DNA from: Agriotes lineatus | Taxonomy: Eukaryota > Arthropoda > Insecta > Coleoptera > Elateridae | NCBI GenBank assembly: GCA_940337035.1 | Contig: OW679202.1 | Location: 19,567,200 to 19,631,199, forward strand | DNA: 64,000 nucleotides | Direction: 5' to 3' | Shown: piece after piece, positions 32,940 to 43,990 of the stretch | Layout of the letters: every line of letters begins with the position of its first letter | How positions within the stretch are numbered: the stretch's first letter is position 1 | The notes under the pieces: model-generated | The model's input: only the letters and a program-made list of their open reading frames with translations | Told to the model about the DNA's origin: nothing | The model's database searches: none | Program-made: the position numbers and the translations under genes

Positions 32940-33425
32940 CAATCCCCCTTTCCTTTCACAACCGCATCCCGAATTTTCTTAAAAATACAATCGACCAGTA
33001 GAAAGTCTCCAACGAATTTCACAGAAATATTAATTTTAAGGTTTTCTGATAATTATAACGTTTTCACCATTTTGCAATCCCAAATCCACCTGTGCCGCAA
33101 AATTACCACATCTAAAATGCTCTTACAAATTCCAATCGACCAGTATAAAGTTTCCAAACGGCGAATTTTACGCAAATATTGATTTTAAGGTTTTTCTGAT
33201 AATTATAACGTGTTCCCCATTCCGCAACCCCCAAATCCACCTGAGCCGTAAAATTCCCAAATCTCGAATTCTCTTAAAAAATCCAAGCGACCAGTAGGGT
33301 CTCTAAAGAGCGAATTTTACACAAATATTGATTTTCAGGTTTTGCTGATAATTATAACGTTTCCCCATTTCGCAACCCCAAAATTTACCTGAGCCGCAGG
33401 ATTCTTAAAAACCCATCGATTCATC
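32940..33425. repeat. tandem repeat, ~147-bp unit, about 3.3 copies
   Basis: Each unit holds AATCGACCAGTA or a near copy (32987, 33131, 33281), GCGAATTTTACACAAATATT, a TGATAATTATAACGT block and CCCAAATCCACCTGAGCCG. Spacings between equivalent points are about 143 and 151 bases. The first unit is partial. Units differ by scattered substitutions and small indels. Confidence 0.9.
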
Positions 33426-34475
33426 CACATACTGCCAAAAACAAAATTCGAAATTTTTTCTTTCCCCCTGTTTATGCGAACATCCAATTTGCTGCAAACG
33501 CACCTCACCTTTATACCCCTGTAACTTCGCCCCCATGCATCGCAGACCCTAAAAGCTGCCAGTACGATGAGCGTTGGTTCATATTCTTTCCAATTAGCCC
33601 CAAATCATATTTGGATCTTTCAAGAAGTCTGCGATGTAACAACACTCAACACTTTCGTGTCCAAAAATTGTTTTAACCCCAGTATTTTCGCCTACTTGAA
33701 TCTGATATTTTCATAACTTTCCCAGAAAGTTCGCCCTTGACGAGATCGTCAAAATGACACTAACAACAGTCACCTGCAATACCTACAACTTGCAAAAATT
33801 CGCAAAAACTGCGCACTTTCCACACGTTTTCCACGTCACACAAATCGCTACTGGAGCCCCGTATACCGTCACACTTCCAATCCGTCAAACATTTTCAATG
33901 TTAAAAATGTATGATGTTCAAATTATTGTCATTTTCGTCGTTTATTGTTCTAAGGCATAAACAGATATTTTTATTTTCACCAAGGTTGCTTCTATTCGCT
34001 TGTTACAAAAGACTGACATGCTCTTCTTTCAATATGACGGTCCTATTCAAAATTTTACTAGTTGTGCTTTAAAGTAATTCTGATATAATGCTATACCTCT
34101 GCAGTAGACTATTATATGACATTTTTAATCATTTAAAGAATCTTTCGCAGTATTGGTGCAATATCATAAAAAATACAAAACTATTTTAATATGGTCAATG
34201 TTCGGTTTTATTTACTTGTTCACAAAGGGTTGAATTCTTTATCGATATGTACAAGGTTTGTGCGGTAAGGATATGACCAATGACGATATCTCCCCAACTG
34301 GTTCTGCCATTGCATTAGAATTTGGAGACGTATTAGAGGAAACCTTAATGCACATACTTATTAAGTCGAGTCATCCTGGAGCTATTCGGTTGACTGTGAT
34401 ACCTAGTGTCATGAGTTACTGAACCTGAGATCATAACATTTCAGAATTCTTCATAATGGAAACATTCCTGTTCAG
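33426..34475. other. C-rich strand stretch, then AT-rich, no gene assigned
   Basis: 33430-33900 is unusually pyrimidine/C-rich on this strand, with short words such as ACTTTCC, ACGTTTTCCAC and TTCGC. A 68-codon frame (33754-33960) is Thr-rich with no recognisable domain. It may be an extension of the upstream satellite-like sequence. Confidence 0.4.
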
Positions 34476-35019
34476 GCGATAAGTCAGAGGTTTATGGCTA
34501 TGACCCCGAGACAAAACCCCAGTCTTCTCAGTGGAAAACGGCAGAAAAAGAAAGACCAAGAAAAACGCGTCACTCTCGAAGCAATCTCAAGAAAATGTTT
34601 ACCTTTCTTGACCACAAAAGTGTTCATCGTGAGTACGCTCTATATGGTCAGGTGGTGAACAAGAAATACTACGTGGGCGGTTTGGTGAAATTGAGAGATG
34701 GATTGTATTTCCGCGAAAGCGCTGACTTCAAACTTCACCAAGACAGCGGGTGCACTCGCTCATCTCATCTTATAAGACTTTTTTGGTTAAACACCTCATT
34801 ACTCAAGTCCACTCATTACAGTTTTGACATTTCTGGATATTCCCAAAATCGAAATCTCCCTGTAAGGAAAAGAGGTTTGAGGATGTGAAGCGGATCAAAC
34901 AGGCGACGAAACAGCTGAAAGCTATACCAAAAGCTAAGTATGAAAATTGTTTCGAGTAGTGGAAGGAGCGTTGGAACAAAGCTGGGGCTTCCCAAGGAAA
35001 ATACTTTGAAGGGTGCTGA
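34476..35019 (+). pseudogene. mariner (DD34D-type) transposase fragment
   Basis: The catalytic half is readable. GDKSEVYGYDPETKPQSSQW contains the first-Asp region; the usual GDE reads GDK here. Then come RSNLKKMFTFLD, HREYALYGQVVNKKYYVG, LHQDSG for the HDN motif, and PPYSPD decayed to THYSFD. After a frameshift the end reads RFEDVKRIKQATKQLKAIP, ENCFE, a stop, WKERWNKAGA and GKYFEGC plus stop. The N-terminal DNA-binding half is absent. No TIRs were identified. Confidence 0.85.
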
Positions 35020-35159
35020 AACGCTGTTGTTTTAGAATAGCTACTAATGTAACCCATTCAAAATTTTATACTGTGGAAAACAGATAAAAACTTGCTACCG
35101 AAATAAATGAGAAAAAGTATAGGTTGTCATTTAAAGAAAAAAGTGATATCAAAATCTGA

Positions 35160-35700
35160 AATAGTAATTTACGATGCAAGTAACGTTATCAAGGTTTTTA
35201 CATTACGAGAGAATAGTTTGAATGAACGAGCGACTTTAGGAGCGAGTTCTTTTAAATTCTCGAGTAATGTAGAAAGCAGATAACGTTACGTATATCGTAA
35301 CACGGTTTATTTTATCCTAAAATACTAATATTTTTTAAGAAATAGGAAAAATGGTTATTAATGACACTTACAACAGCGAGTGGTGGTGTCACTAGTAAGA
35401 TAAAAACTCAATACTGTATTGTTGGTAGCACTGTCAGGTTATGTTAAATTTGAGATTTTCAGGTTAAGTTTTGCGTCAGTTTGTGTCAAATAACAAACAA
35501 ATCCTAACCTACTAACTTCGAATTTGACATAGACTGACAATACACTTCAGTGCTGTCAACATTTGATTAAATGCTAATAAAGTATCATTATGTTATTTTT
35601 CTTAACAACACTAATGTTGTTAAATGCATCTTAACGCAACTCGTTGCTAACGAGTTATTGTCATAATAACATAATCGGATAAAATAAATTACTTTAACAT
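35160..35700. repeat. composite of foldback MITE fragments
   Basis: An outer inverted pair (GGTTTATTTTATCC at 35304 and GGATAAAATAAATTAC at 35678) encloses a degraded copy of the palindrome family of 38574-38797. That inner copy is at 35418-35566, with GTTGGTAGCACTGTCAGG and GAATTTGACATAGACTGACA. A hairpin of GAACGAGCGACTTTAGGAGC type precedes it. Confidence 0.6.
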
Positions 35701-36074
35701 GTGCACTGTAATTTTAATCACTGCTCCCCTTTGAGCTTTTGTTCTGAAAATAAACATTAACGGAGTTACCACATTTATGTGTTACTTAATTTCCACACTG
35801 TGTGAATGTTGCAATGGTGCAGAAGTATAGTATTGAACATTATTCACCATCTACAGAATTTACTTTCTTTTAACCAATCTTGCTTCTAAATATTCAGTCA
35901 AGAAGGCTGATATGCACCCTAATCCTCAAAGTAAAAGCAACCCCTATACATAAACATGTGTTGTGCATCAAGTTTTTATCGGCACCGATTGAACGCACGC
36001 CGTTGACGATCAACAGTAGTTGCTTCTGTCGTCACCGCGTCATGTATAACGCAACGATATGCAAGTGCATTTAT

Positions 36075-36235
36075 CTATCAGTTCTGGTCTAGCGCATAAG
36101 GCGTCTCCTTACAAATCAGATTTCCTCTGGGAGTGCAGGTTTGAATGCCACCGACTACGATGTTCTTTTTTCCGTAATTTGATATAATTCGCATTACCAA
36201 GTGTTTTCTTTTACTGGTTTAGTAAAATTAGTGTA
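36075..36235 (+). repeat. tRNA-derived SINE copy
   Basis: It has an A-box-like GGTCTAGCGCATAAGG (36085 on) and a B box GGTTTGAATGCC (36138-36149). The body ATAATTCGCATTACCAAGTG is shared with 28880-29060. Confidence 0.7.
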
Positions 36236-36644
36236 AGGCCACTTTGGGCCTTAGGCCATACAATAAACCCGATTTTTAATTCTTTAAAATTGTGGTTTTA
36301 TTCTGACCATTCTCCTGATAGTTTAATGGTAAACAGGAAGCGTTTTAATAATCTTTTCTGGTCCAATTATTGCAAAAGGTGAATATCTGAATATCCCTTT
36401 ATCTTTTGATATATTGTAAGTTTTCTCTTACCTCCAATTCAAATTTATTTAAAGAATAACACGAAATCCCTAAGGGAAGAGAAAGAAAAGTACTACATTT
36501 TTCTAAAATATTTCTCAAAAGAGTTTGTTTTAACCAATATTCTTGTAGCCTCCTAGGAAACACAAAAAGGCGTTTTTACTTAAATCATCTATGTCCTGGA
36601 GCGCTTTGTCATATACGACCGGTATGCTTTTCTATTTCTATATA
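36236..36644. other. AT-rich sequence, nothing recognised
   Basis: No supported feature; it runs up to the TA target of the next element. Confidence 0.5.
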
Positions 36645-37528
36645 CAGGGTGTTACAAAAAGATGTGGATAGATATTGTGTTGTTGTAGGGGGCGTTAATA
36701 AAGTAATTCGAGTACAGGGATGCATGTCCGCTGAAAGCACATTTCCGTGTTACACAGCTGTGAAGTTCTAGCTTCTAAAACAGGGTGTATTCAAATGAGT
36801 GGCATGAATGATAGGGGTTAATATTTGAGTCAAAATACGGAATTAAGCCCAAAATATCCTAGTACAAAGTCGCATTCCTGATGACTTATAGCCTCTTAAA
36901 GGTCAAGACAAAAAACATTTAAATTTATTAATCAAACATTCCTTGGCACAGAGTACTTATATTTATTACTGAGTACTATGACGTATTAATGGTTCGGAAA
37001 TTGATGCACAGTGGACGCTGTTTCAGCTCATCAATGCTGTGTATTTTTGGCCACAATATTGTATCTCTCACCCTATATCATTAAAATTTAGGAAATTGTG
37101 ATAGATCTATGTCATCTACACATGTTTTGTCTCTTTTATTTTTTTGATTGGAGCTTTCGTTTTCAAGAAAAACGAACAGTTAACCTGGCAACAAGGATAA
37201 AACAATTTCGAAAAATTATGTTATCCACGAATCCAATGTTTGTTTTAAAAAAAGCTAAATCGTTCTAAAAATTTTAACTCTACAGGGCGAAACACAATAT
37301 TGCAGGAAACACTATTTCTTCAATTTTTTTGTTCTTATATTTGGTTTAATCTTCTTATATTGACTCAATAATTTACCAGTATTATTGATGCTACTTCAGT
37401 TGAATACACCCAATATTAGAAGCTACAACTTCATAGTCAGTTGGCATGCATTCCTATAATATTCAAATTACTAGCTCAACGTCCCCTAGAACCATTCAAA
37501 ATATATCGAAATTTTTTGTAGCACCCTG
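36645..37528. mobile_element. nonautonomous Tc1/mariner-type element, long diverged TIRs
   Basis: It starts CAGGGTGTTACAAAAAGATG and ends inverted as CAGGGTGCTACAAAAAATTT, with TA on both sides (36643-36644 and 37529-37530). It is 884 bp with no coding capacity. Similarity between the arms continues in patches for about 170 bases (for example GTAGCTTCTAA and GGGTGTATTCAA words on both arms). Confidence 0.85.
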
Positions 37529-37530
37529 TA

Positions 37531-38573
37531 TATATAGCAAGTTTTTAGTATTCGACAGCTTGTGCCTTACAGTAAATGCACACGAATCTACTAGATTAAT
37601 ATAGTAAAAATTCTAAAGTTGCAGTAAAAATTTAAAAAATAGAAAGTAAATGAAGCTAAAAGTCAATGTAATAGCACTAATTTGCTTCTCTGTGGTAATT
37701 ATTTATCACGTTTTGGATATACAGTAGTGTAATTTTAAAAGGAACCTAGAGCTTATAAGAAATGGTACTTCGACAGTAAAAGGAAACTGATCTTACTGCA
37801 CGGTAATAACAATGTGTGGCCAAGCAGTAAAGTGTCTAGTTAATAAATTCATCACCAAATGCCATTTTTTATTTAAGAACTGCTATATTCAAAACAGTCA
37901 GGAAGTAACCCATTCAGCATTTAAAAAATGTCTACTACAACCATGTTCGGTTTAAGGAGTAAAGAACTGTAGAGCGAGCTAAAAGTCGTGGCTGCAATTA
38001 AAACACTAACACCATACAAGCTTGCTCCAATCATGAGGACGTTACTAAGCAATTTTATTGTTACAAGTAAATCAAAATTTGCCATGGTGTAAATATTCAA
38101 TTGTGATGAGATGGTGTGGATAGATGCAAGAAAATTAGCTGCCTGGAGAGAGCAGACTTCCTTTGTACTTCCTGATCACCGCCGTACCTAGGTAACGTAA
38201 TTAGACATTATGTTTGCTTCTTGCAGCTTCGAGCGTGTAATGATCAATACTGAAAATGTTTTGGTGTAAAACTTGTAATTGGCTCACGGTCGCTGCACTA
38301 TTGGTCAGGTAACATTTCATTATTAGAGCAAGATTACGTTGGGCTGTAATTGTTTCCCATGAGCTGCCTTACGCATGCGCCAAATTAAGTAGATTTATAC
38401 ACTTTGGGTCGCGACATTTTGGTGGAAAAGGCCAAATTATTATAATAGGAAACACTAAAAGTTTGTGAACTAAAAATATGTAATATATATAAATGGCTGG
38501 CTTAAAGGGCCCGAATTCACAACCTATAAAAATTTAATGGAAGATACTCTTTTGCTAGTTATATCAAGCGATC
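37531..38573. other. AT-rich sequence; balanced unique part at 38160-38440
   Basis: No gene is seen. 38160-38440 is non-repetitive and includes homeodomain-like words (CTGTAATTG, TAATGATCAAT) and CATGCGCC. It is a candidate conserved noncoding element only. Confidence 0.35.
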
Positions 38574-38797
38574 CAAAAAAACTGATCCTCAGTGGGCTGT
38601 GGAAATTCAAAAGTATAAATAATATGTTGGTGGAACTGTAAGTCTATGTCAAATTCAAGGTTATCAGGTTTGGTTTCCCGTCAGACTGACGCAAAACCTA
38701 ACCTGCTAACCTCGAATTTGACATAGACTTACAGTGCCACCAACATATTATTTATACAGTTTGAATTTCCACAGCCCGCTGATGATCAGTTTTTTTA
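38574..38797. mobile_element. near-perfect foldback MITE
   Basis: The two arms are complementary over about 105 bases: AAAAAACTGATC, GGGCTGTGGAAATTCAAA, TAAATAATATGTTGGTGG, TAAGTCTATGTCAAATTC and AGGTTATCAGGTTTGGTTT. The turn is at GTCAGACTGAC near 38683. Only a few mismatches are visible, so it is the best-preserved of three copies in the window. Confidence 0.9.
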
Positions 38798-41700
38798 TCT
38801 CTCGATAGGTTTGAAGTAGGTTGTAAATATGCTAATGCAAACGTTACTCTATTTGGGTTCTAGTTGTTACTACACGGTACCGCGATAGAAATAGGGGGCA
38901 TTAGAAGGGTATATCAGATGAGAGGTGAAAAAGTCATATAAAGGGGTCATTTTCACATATTCGGAAAGGTTATAAGGTTACGGTCGTTAGCAGGGTGTCA
39001 TCTGGTTCGGCTTCAAAATCGTTAAGCACTAGTGTTTAACCTTGTAAAATATTAGTTAATTTGATTTTAACATTCTAAAGTAAATTTATTTAAAAATATT
39101 AGTTAAAATTCGTGTCAGAATTCTGAAGCAATTCATGAAGCCATCAGCTCAAGAGTGTGCTACAATCGCAACTCAGCATTCTGGTCACAACGCTCTAGGT
39201 GACCGATACAGTTTCACAACACTATTCAGCAAAATCCATAAAAGGCGTAAACGAACTGCAACGTTTTTCTAAATATTCATTTGTGTTTACCTTTATCTAT
39301 AAAGTAATTACATATTACTAGGTTAGTAGGTATTCCTTCATAGGTGTTTGAGCTAACTATGTATACATTTGTGTACATACGGAATATACTTTAATTAATA
39401 AAGCAGGATTGATCTTGATGATCTTACTAACTCAACATCTACAAGGGTATGCTTTTCAAGCCATAACTGCTTGGTCTCTGAGGCTGAAGATCGACATAAC
39501 ACTTTACCCTTCACCAGGAGGTCACTTTCCACGCCATAATTACTTTCTCTCTGAGGCTAGAGACTGGCGATCTCCTATTACTAACGTTTACCGTGACAAG
39601 TCACTGATACTTGAAATTCAGATCTGTGCAACTGTAATAAGAGACACTTTAAAAGTAAAACTAAGCTATATGCAACCTTATTGCGTTTTTGGAAAAGCAT
39701 AGTGTAAATAAACGAGTTTTTATTGCAAGTGTATTAAGTTGGCTATTAACCAAAGGTGTACTAGCAATTACATACAACAAATAATATCGCAAGGTGCAAC
39801 AAATTCAAATAAAAAATTAATAATAATAATTTACACGATTGAAGTGGCACTTACAAACTTTTTAACATGGGACTCACTCGCTATAATAAATTAAACCCAC
39901 GAGAAGTGCCAATGCAAACCAACTGTTTAGGACTGGAGGAGCTATCGCTTTCCGCTCTGTCTAGAATATGAGGAAATATCTGCGTGCTCGTGTTATTCTG
40001 GGTAGTTTAAATCGCGTGCAACGGAATGCTTACCCTCTAATACAACTCATTACAACTCACGAAGAGCGGGATGTTTTTATTTCGAGCGGCCCAAAACCTA
40101 TATAAGCATTAGAGGCCTCGCGATCGTTTTGCACGGTTTGAGGCATTTCCTTCAATGCCAAGGTTGCGAAAATATCCAGTATCGGTTAATATTCTTCTCA
40201 ACTTTACAGTGCAACATTATACAGAGCGCGTCTACCATCGAAATTTGAATATGTGTTGGTTCAGCAATTAAAATAAAGTTTAGATTAACTGATGCTCATA
40301 AATGCGTTGCACTGGGAGAATTCAGTACAAAAAGTCAGTGTAAACCTTATGGCAGCTTAACCTAAAACATAGACGGAAAACTACTCAAAAGTTTTGAAGT
40401 ACAGTACGTTTAGCGAATTTAAACTACAGCGGGTTACAGCAAGTAGTTGAGTAAAGTTATGCTAAAATATGCGCATTTTATTCATGCTATCTCTGTTTAG
40501 CACGTTCGTTCTACACAAACAGCGCATCGACGGTTTGTCATACTTGGAACTTATATTACCCGTCAACATTAACCCCACAAGCCAGTTATGGTTAACTTTC
40601 ACCATAGAAATTTTGTAATGACAACTATTATGAAAACCATACGATGGTGTTCAGTGTGTTATATTTTCAAATTCAATAAAATTTTTCTATACAATTTCAT
40701 TTTTATGTCTGTAAAGAGTAGAAGTGGTGCAGTGCTGGAAATCGAAAGTGGCGCACCCTTTATTTTAGTGTAACACTCAGTTCGGTGTTTAATCCACTGC
40801 ATAGAAATTTTAAGCTTTATGTGTGTATATTCGGTAGGCGAACATTAAAACGTATTTCGACTGTTATCAGTCTCTGTAAGCCTGAGATGTAATGTAAATA
40901 GCTTAGCCAAAACATACTTGGTGACACAATAAATAATAATGAGGGGTCCGTACTACATAAACAGGATTAGTTTATGAGTGACAGGTGCATTTGAAATTTT
41001 TAAATTGAACTCTTTTCATAATATACATTTGACATATTACAATTACTGTTTCAGATGTCCAAAACACTGTCATTTTATATATGTATATACCGGGTGATCA
41101 TGTTCAATTTGAGACATAAGACAAAGGAATTTGATAATGACATTTGAAAATTGAGTACTGATTGTGAGTCGCCAAAGTTAATTTAAATAATGGAATACAA
41201 ATTTTTGTATCGAAGAAAGAGTATTTATAATAAAAAGGTTTTGTAGCATAGCAAGTTAATATAACTTCTCAGTAAAATTTTCTCAATAATCCTATTCCAT
41301 CCAAATTAATGGTTATTATGCCTACGAAGTAATAAGTCTTGCAATCTGCTTTTGCCATTCATTTGGAGAGGTACAGTATTTAGAAAATTCGCTACAATAA
41401 ATTTTAAAAATATAGAAACATCTGACATATTTGTTATATTTTTGAGCATAGCTGATCACTACTTATATTGATATATTCGTCTACATTATAAATTTAACGC
41501 ATACATTTTAACACACTTTTCGAACTTATTGAAATTCTTTGCTTCTTATTCATTTGGAAGAGAAATAAAAAAAATACAGCCATTGTAAAATAATTCTTTT
41601 TTGGGACATAGATGAAGTATGTTTTACTTTTTTTTTACTTTGAGGCACTAACACCCCATGAAGGAGCGTGGCCTGCAAGGCGGAAGGTTAGAGCTTCAGT

Positions 41701-42099
41701 AGAAGTATGTTTAGTCGGCAATAATAAATCCTTATTTCTATTCTCATACATATAAGTAGCCCTAGAATTAACTAAAATTCTCTCTGTGCCTGAAAACATA
41801 ACTAACAACTAACGCACTCGTAGATGTATGCGTTCTCTATGGTTAAAACGATTCTATATACACCTTAAACCTGCCAAAATTCGTATAGCCCTTTTCTGAA
41901 ATAAAAATACTCTGCCAGATTCAGCTGATAAACCTCAGTGCAGTATGACCTATTTACGACGTGAATGGAAACATCCAAAATACTGTATAAAATATATCTG
42001 CTATGAAAGATTTTTGCTAACAATCATGCGTAGCAAATAGCAAAAAGCTTTTTACATACAGTAAAGACTAATAAGATATTATCCCCTCGATAGCGATCA
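38798..42099. other. AT-rich sequence, short repeats, no gene assigned
   Basis: 39450-39580 has a ~72-bp imperfect direct repeat (CTCTGAGGCT followed by GACTGG or GATCG). 39900-40220 is GC-richer and contains CCTATATAAGCATTAG at 40097, a possible TATA box about 30 bases before GTTTTGCACGG. I cannot attach it to a gene. ATATACCGGGTGATCATGTT at 41084 resembles a transposon end without a partner. Frames at 39409-39702 and 40588-40773 have no recognisable domain. Confidence 0.4.
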
Positions 42100-42728
42100 C
42101 AAAAGAGTTAGGTTAGATTTCTTAAGATATTATTTAGAATGGACAGAAGAGTGAGTCAATTTGTTATTTACTGACGAATCAAGATTTAGATTGTGAGGAT
42201 CTGATAGACGGGTAAGAGTGTGGCGAGAACTGGACTAACGCTATTTGGGAAATTGCATGATAGAGCAAGAACCATATGGAGCAATATATTAGGTACTGTT
42301 TGCAGAGGTATAAGTAGAGCAGTAAAAATACAATTAGTTATGTTTGTTAATAAGGCCTTGAATGCTCAACCTTAATCAAATTTTGCGACTGATTGTTTTA
42401 CCATATGTGCTAATTAGCGGGGATACGATTACATTTACATGGATTATAACACCAGACTACAACGTTCTCAGGTGGTTTATGAATTTTGCAAAGAAGAAGG
42501 AATCACAAGAATGACATGGGCATCTCGCTCCCTAGACTGGAATTCGATTGAGAATGTTTGGGGTGTGTTTGGAAGGTGTATAGGCTAACGCGTCTTTCAG
42601 CTAAATAGTTTACATGGATTGGCTATTGCAGTTGCAAAAGAATGGATTTTGATTGATAAGATGCCAAAATATAAGTAATATGAGCAAAAGGTACACCAAG
42701 TCGATAGTAGATTTAAGATCTACGGTTA
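42100..42728 (+). pseudogene. Tc1-like transposase fragment
   Basis: The plus strand has VNLLFTDESRFRL (first catalytic Asp), then WR.L and a decayed middle. The part after the second Asp is open: VYEFCKEEGITRMTWASRSL, DWNSIENVWGVFGRCI, stop, FQLNSLHGLAIAVAKEW, ending in QKVHQVDSRFKIYG and TAA. WPARSPDLNPIENVWG is the family form, so the DDE glutamate in SIENVW is retained. The N-terminal half is lost and no TIR is seen. Confidence 0.8.
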
Positions 42729-42984
42729 AAGTTTCCTGGTCTAAAAAACGCGCCGAGCACAGAAAAACACTTTCTTCACGTGCCGCACAAGCTATTTTTC
42801 ACGTACTGCAAGAAAATTTCTAAAATTTTTGAGATAAACATATTAAAAATCATGTGAAATATTGTGAACTTAAAAATTAAACTGTGTGTTGATATACAGA
42901 AATTTGTCGCTATCCACAAAAATATCACTTTTCTGATTAGTTTCTATTTAAAAATGCAGTATATTTCCCTACAGTACGTAAAAA

Positions 42985-43150
42985 ATATGTTTTCTGAATT
43001 CTGTCTGTCTGTCTGGCCGTCCGTTGATGGTATAGCTCACAAAGTATCTGTTGGAAAAAGATGATATTTTGCATGCGGCTTGAAACCGAATACACTTTAG
43101 GTCAAATGGGTTAGGGTTAGCACCATAAAAAAATTAATAAACAAAATAAA
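42985..43150 (+). repeat. dispersed TCTG-type repeat, copy C (3' half)
   Basis: TTCTGTCTGTCTGTCTGG is followed by GGTATAGCTCACAAAGTATC and GATGATATTTTGCATGCGGC. It matches the second half of copies D, E and F. Confidence 0.8.
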
Positions 43151-43162
43151 TCGTTGTCTATT

Positions 43163-43414
43163 ACTTCCCTTGTCTAAGAAACGAAGAAAGCATTGTAATC
43201 CCAAAAAAATCATCTTTCAAAATTTCATTAGATCTTTACGTTTCAGGGTCCCTAGATGATGAAAGACAGGTTTTCTCAATTTCGTCTGTCTGTCTGTCCG
43301 TCCGTCTGTGGGCGGTATAGCTCAAAAACTATTTGATGGAGTAAGACGATATTTTTCATACTATTACATCGAAGTATATGTCTACCTTTCACGAAGCTGA
43401 GAATATTTCAGTTA
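43163..43414 (+). repeat. dispersed TCTG-type repeat, copy D, cut by the gap
   Basis: It starts TTCCCTTGTCTAAGAAACG and contains TTTACGTTTCAGGGTCCCTA and GATGAAAGACAGGTTTTCTC. The TCTG/TCCG run then precedes GGGCGGTATAGCTCAAAAAC and GACGATATTTTTCATAC. The assembly gap begins before the end of the unit. Confidence 0.85.
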
Positions 43415-43514
43415 NNNNNNNNNNNNNNNNNNNNNNNNNNNNNNNNNNNNNNNNNNNNNNNNNNNNNNNNNNNNNNNNNNNNNNNNNNNNNNNNNNNNNN
43501 NNNNNNNNNNNNNN
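43415..43514. other. assembly gap of exactly 100 N
   Basis: One hundred undetermined bases lie inside a cluster of near-identical repeats. The round number is the usual placeholder for a gap of unknown size. Confidence 0.95.
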
Positions 43515-43714
43515 ATATATGTTGTGCTGAGTTTGCTAAACAATACACTCTATAAACATAGAAATGATCAGCAATTGTCTGCACGGCAACATTTTGGTTG
43601 TAAAGAAGGCGAAATGTTTGAGATACACATGTATATCAACAGCTTTCTTATGCAGTAAATAAATTTATTCACAAATAGTACATATTTTTGTTCTACGTTT
43701 ACTTCATATATTTA

Positions 43715-43990
43715 GTTCCCTCGTCTGAAAGGAAGTATTGTAATCACGAAAAAATCACCTTCCGAGATTTCTTCAGATCTTCACGTTTCAGGGTCCCTAG
43801 ATGACGAGAAACAGGTTTTCTCAATCCGTCTGTCTGCCTGTTAGTCTGTCTGCCTGCCTGCCTGTTGGCGGTATAACTCAAAACTATTTGTCGGAGGAAG
43901 ATGATATTTTGCATACACATGGCATGAAACCGTGAAAATTTCAGGACAAATATATATACCTTAAAAAATTAAATTTTGTTTATTTTTGTG
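43715..43990 (+). repeat. dispersed TCTG-type repeat, copy E
   Basis: TTCCCTCGTCTGAAAGGAAG, ATCTTCACGTTTCAGGGTCC and GATGACGAGAAACAGGTTTT are followed by a TCTG/CCTG run. Then come TTGGCGGTATAACTCAAAAC and GATGATATTTTGCATACACA. It is the most complete plus-strand copy in the cluster. Confidence 0.85.
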
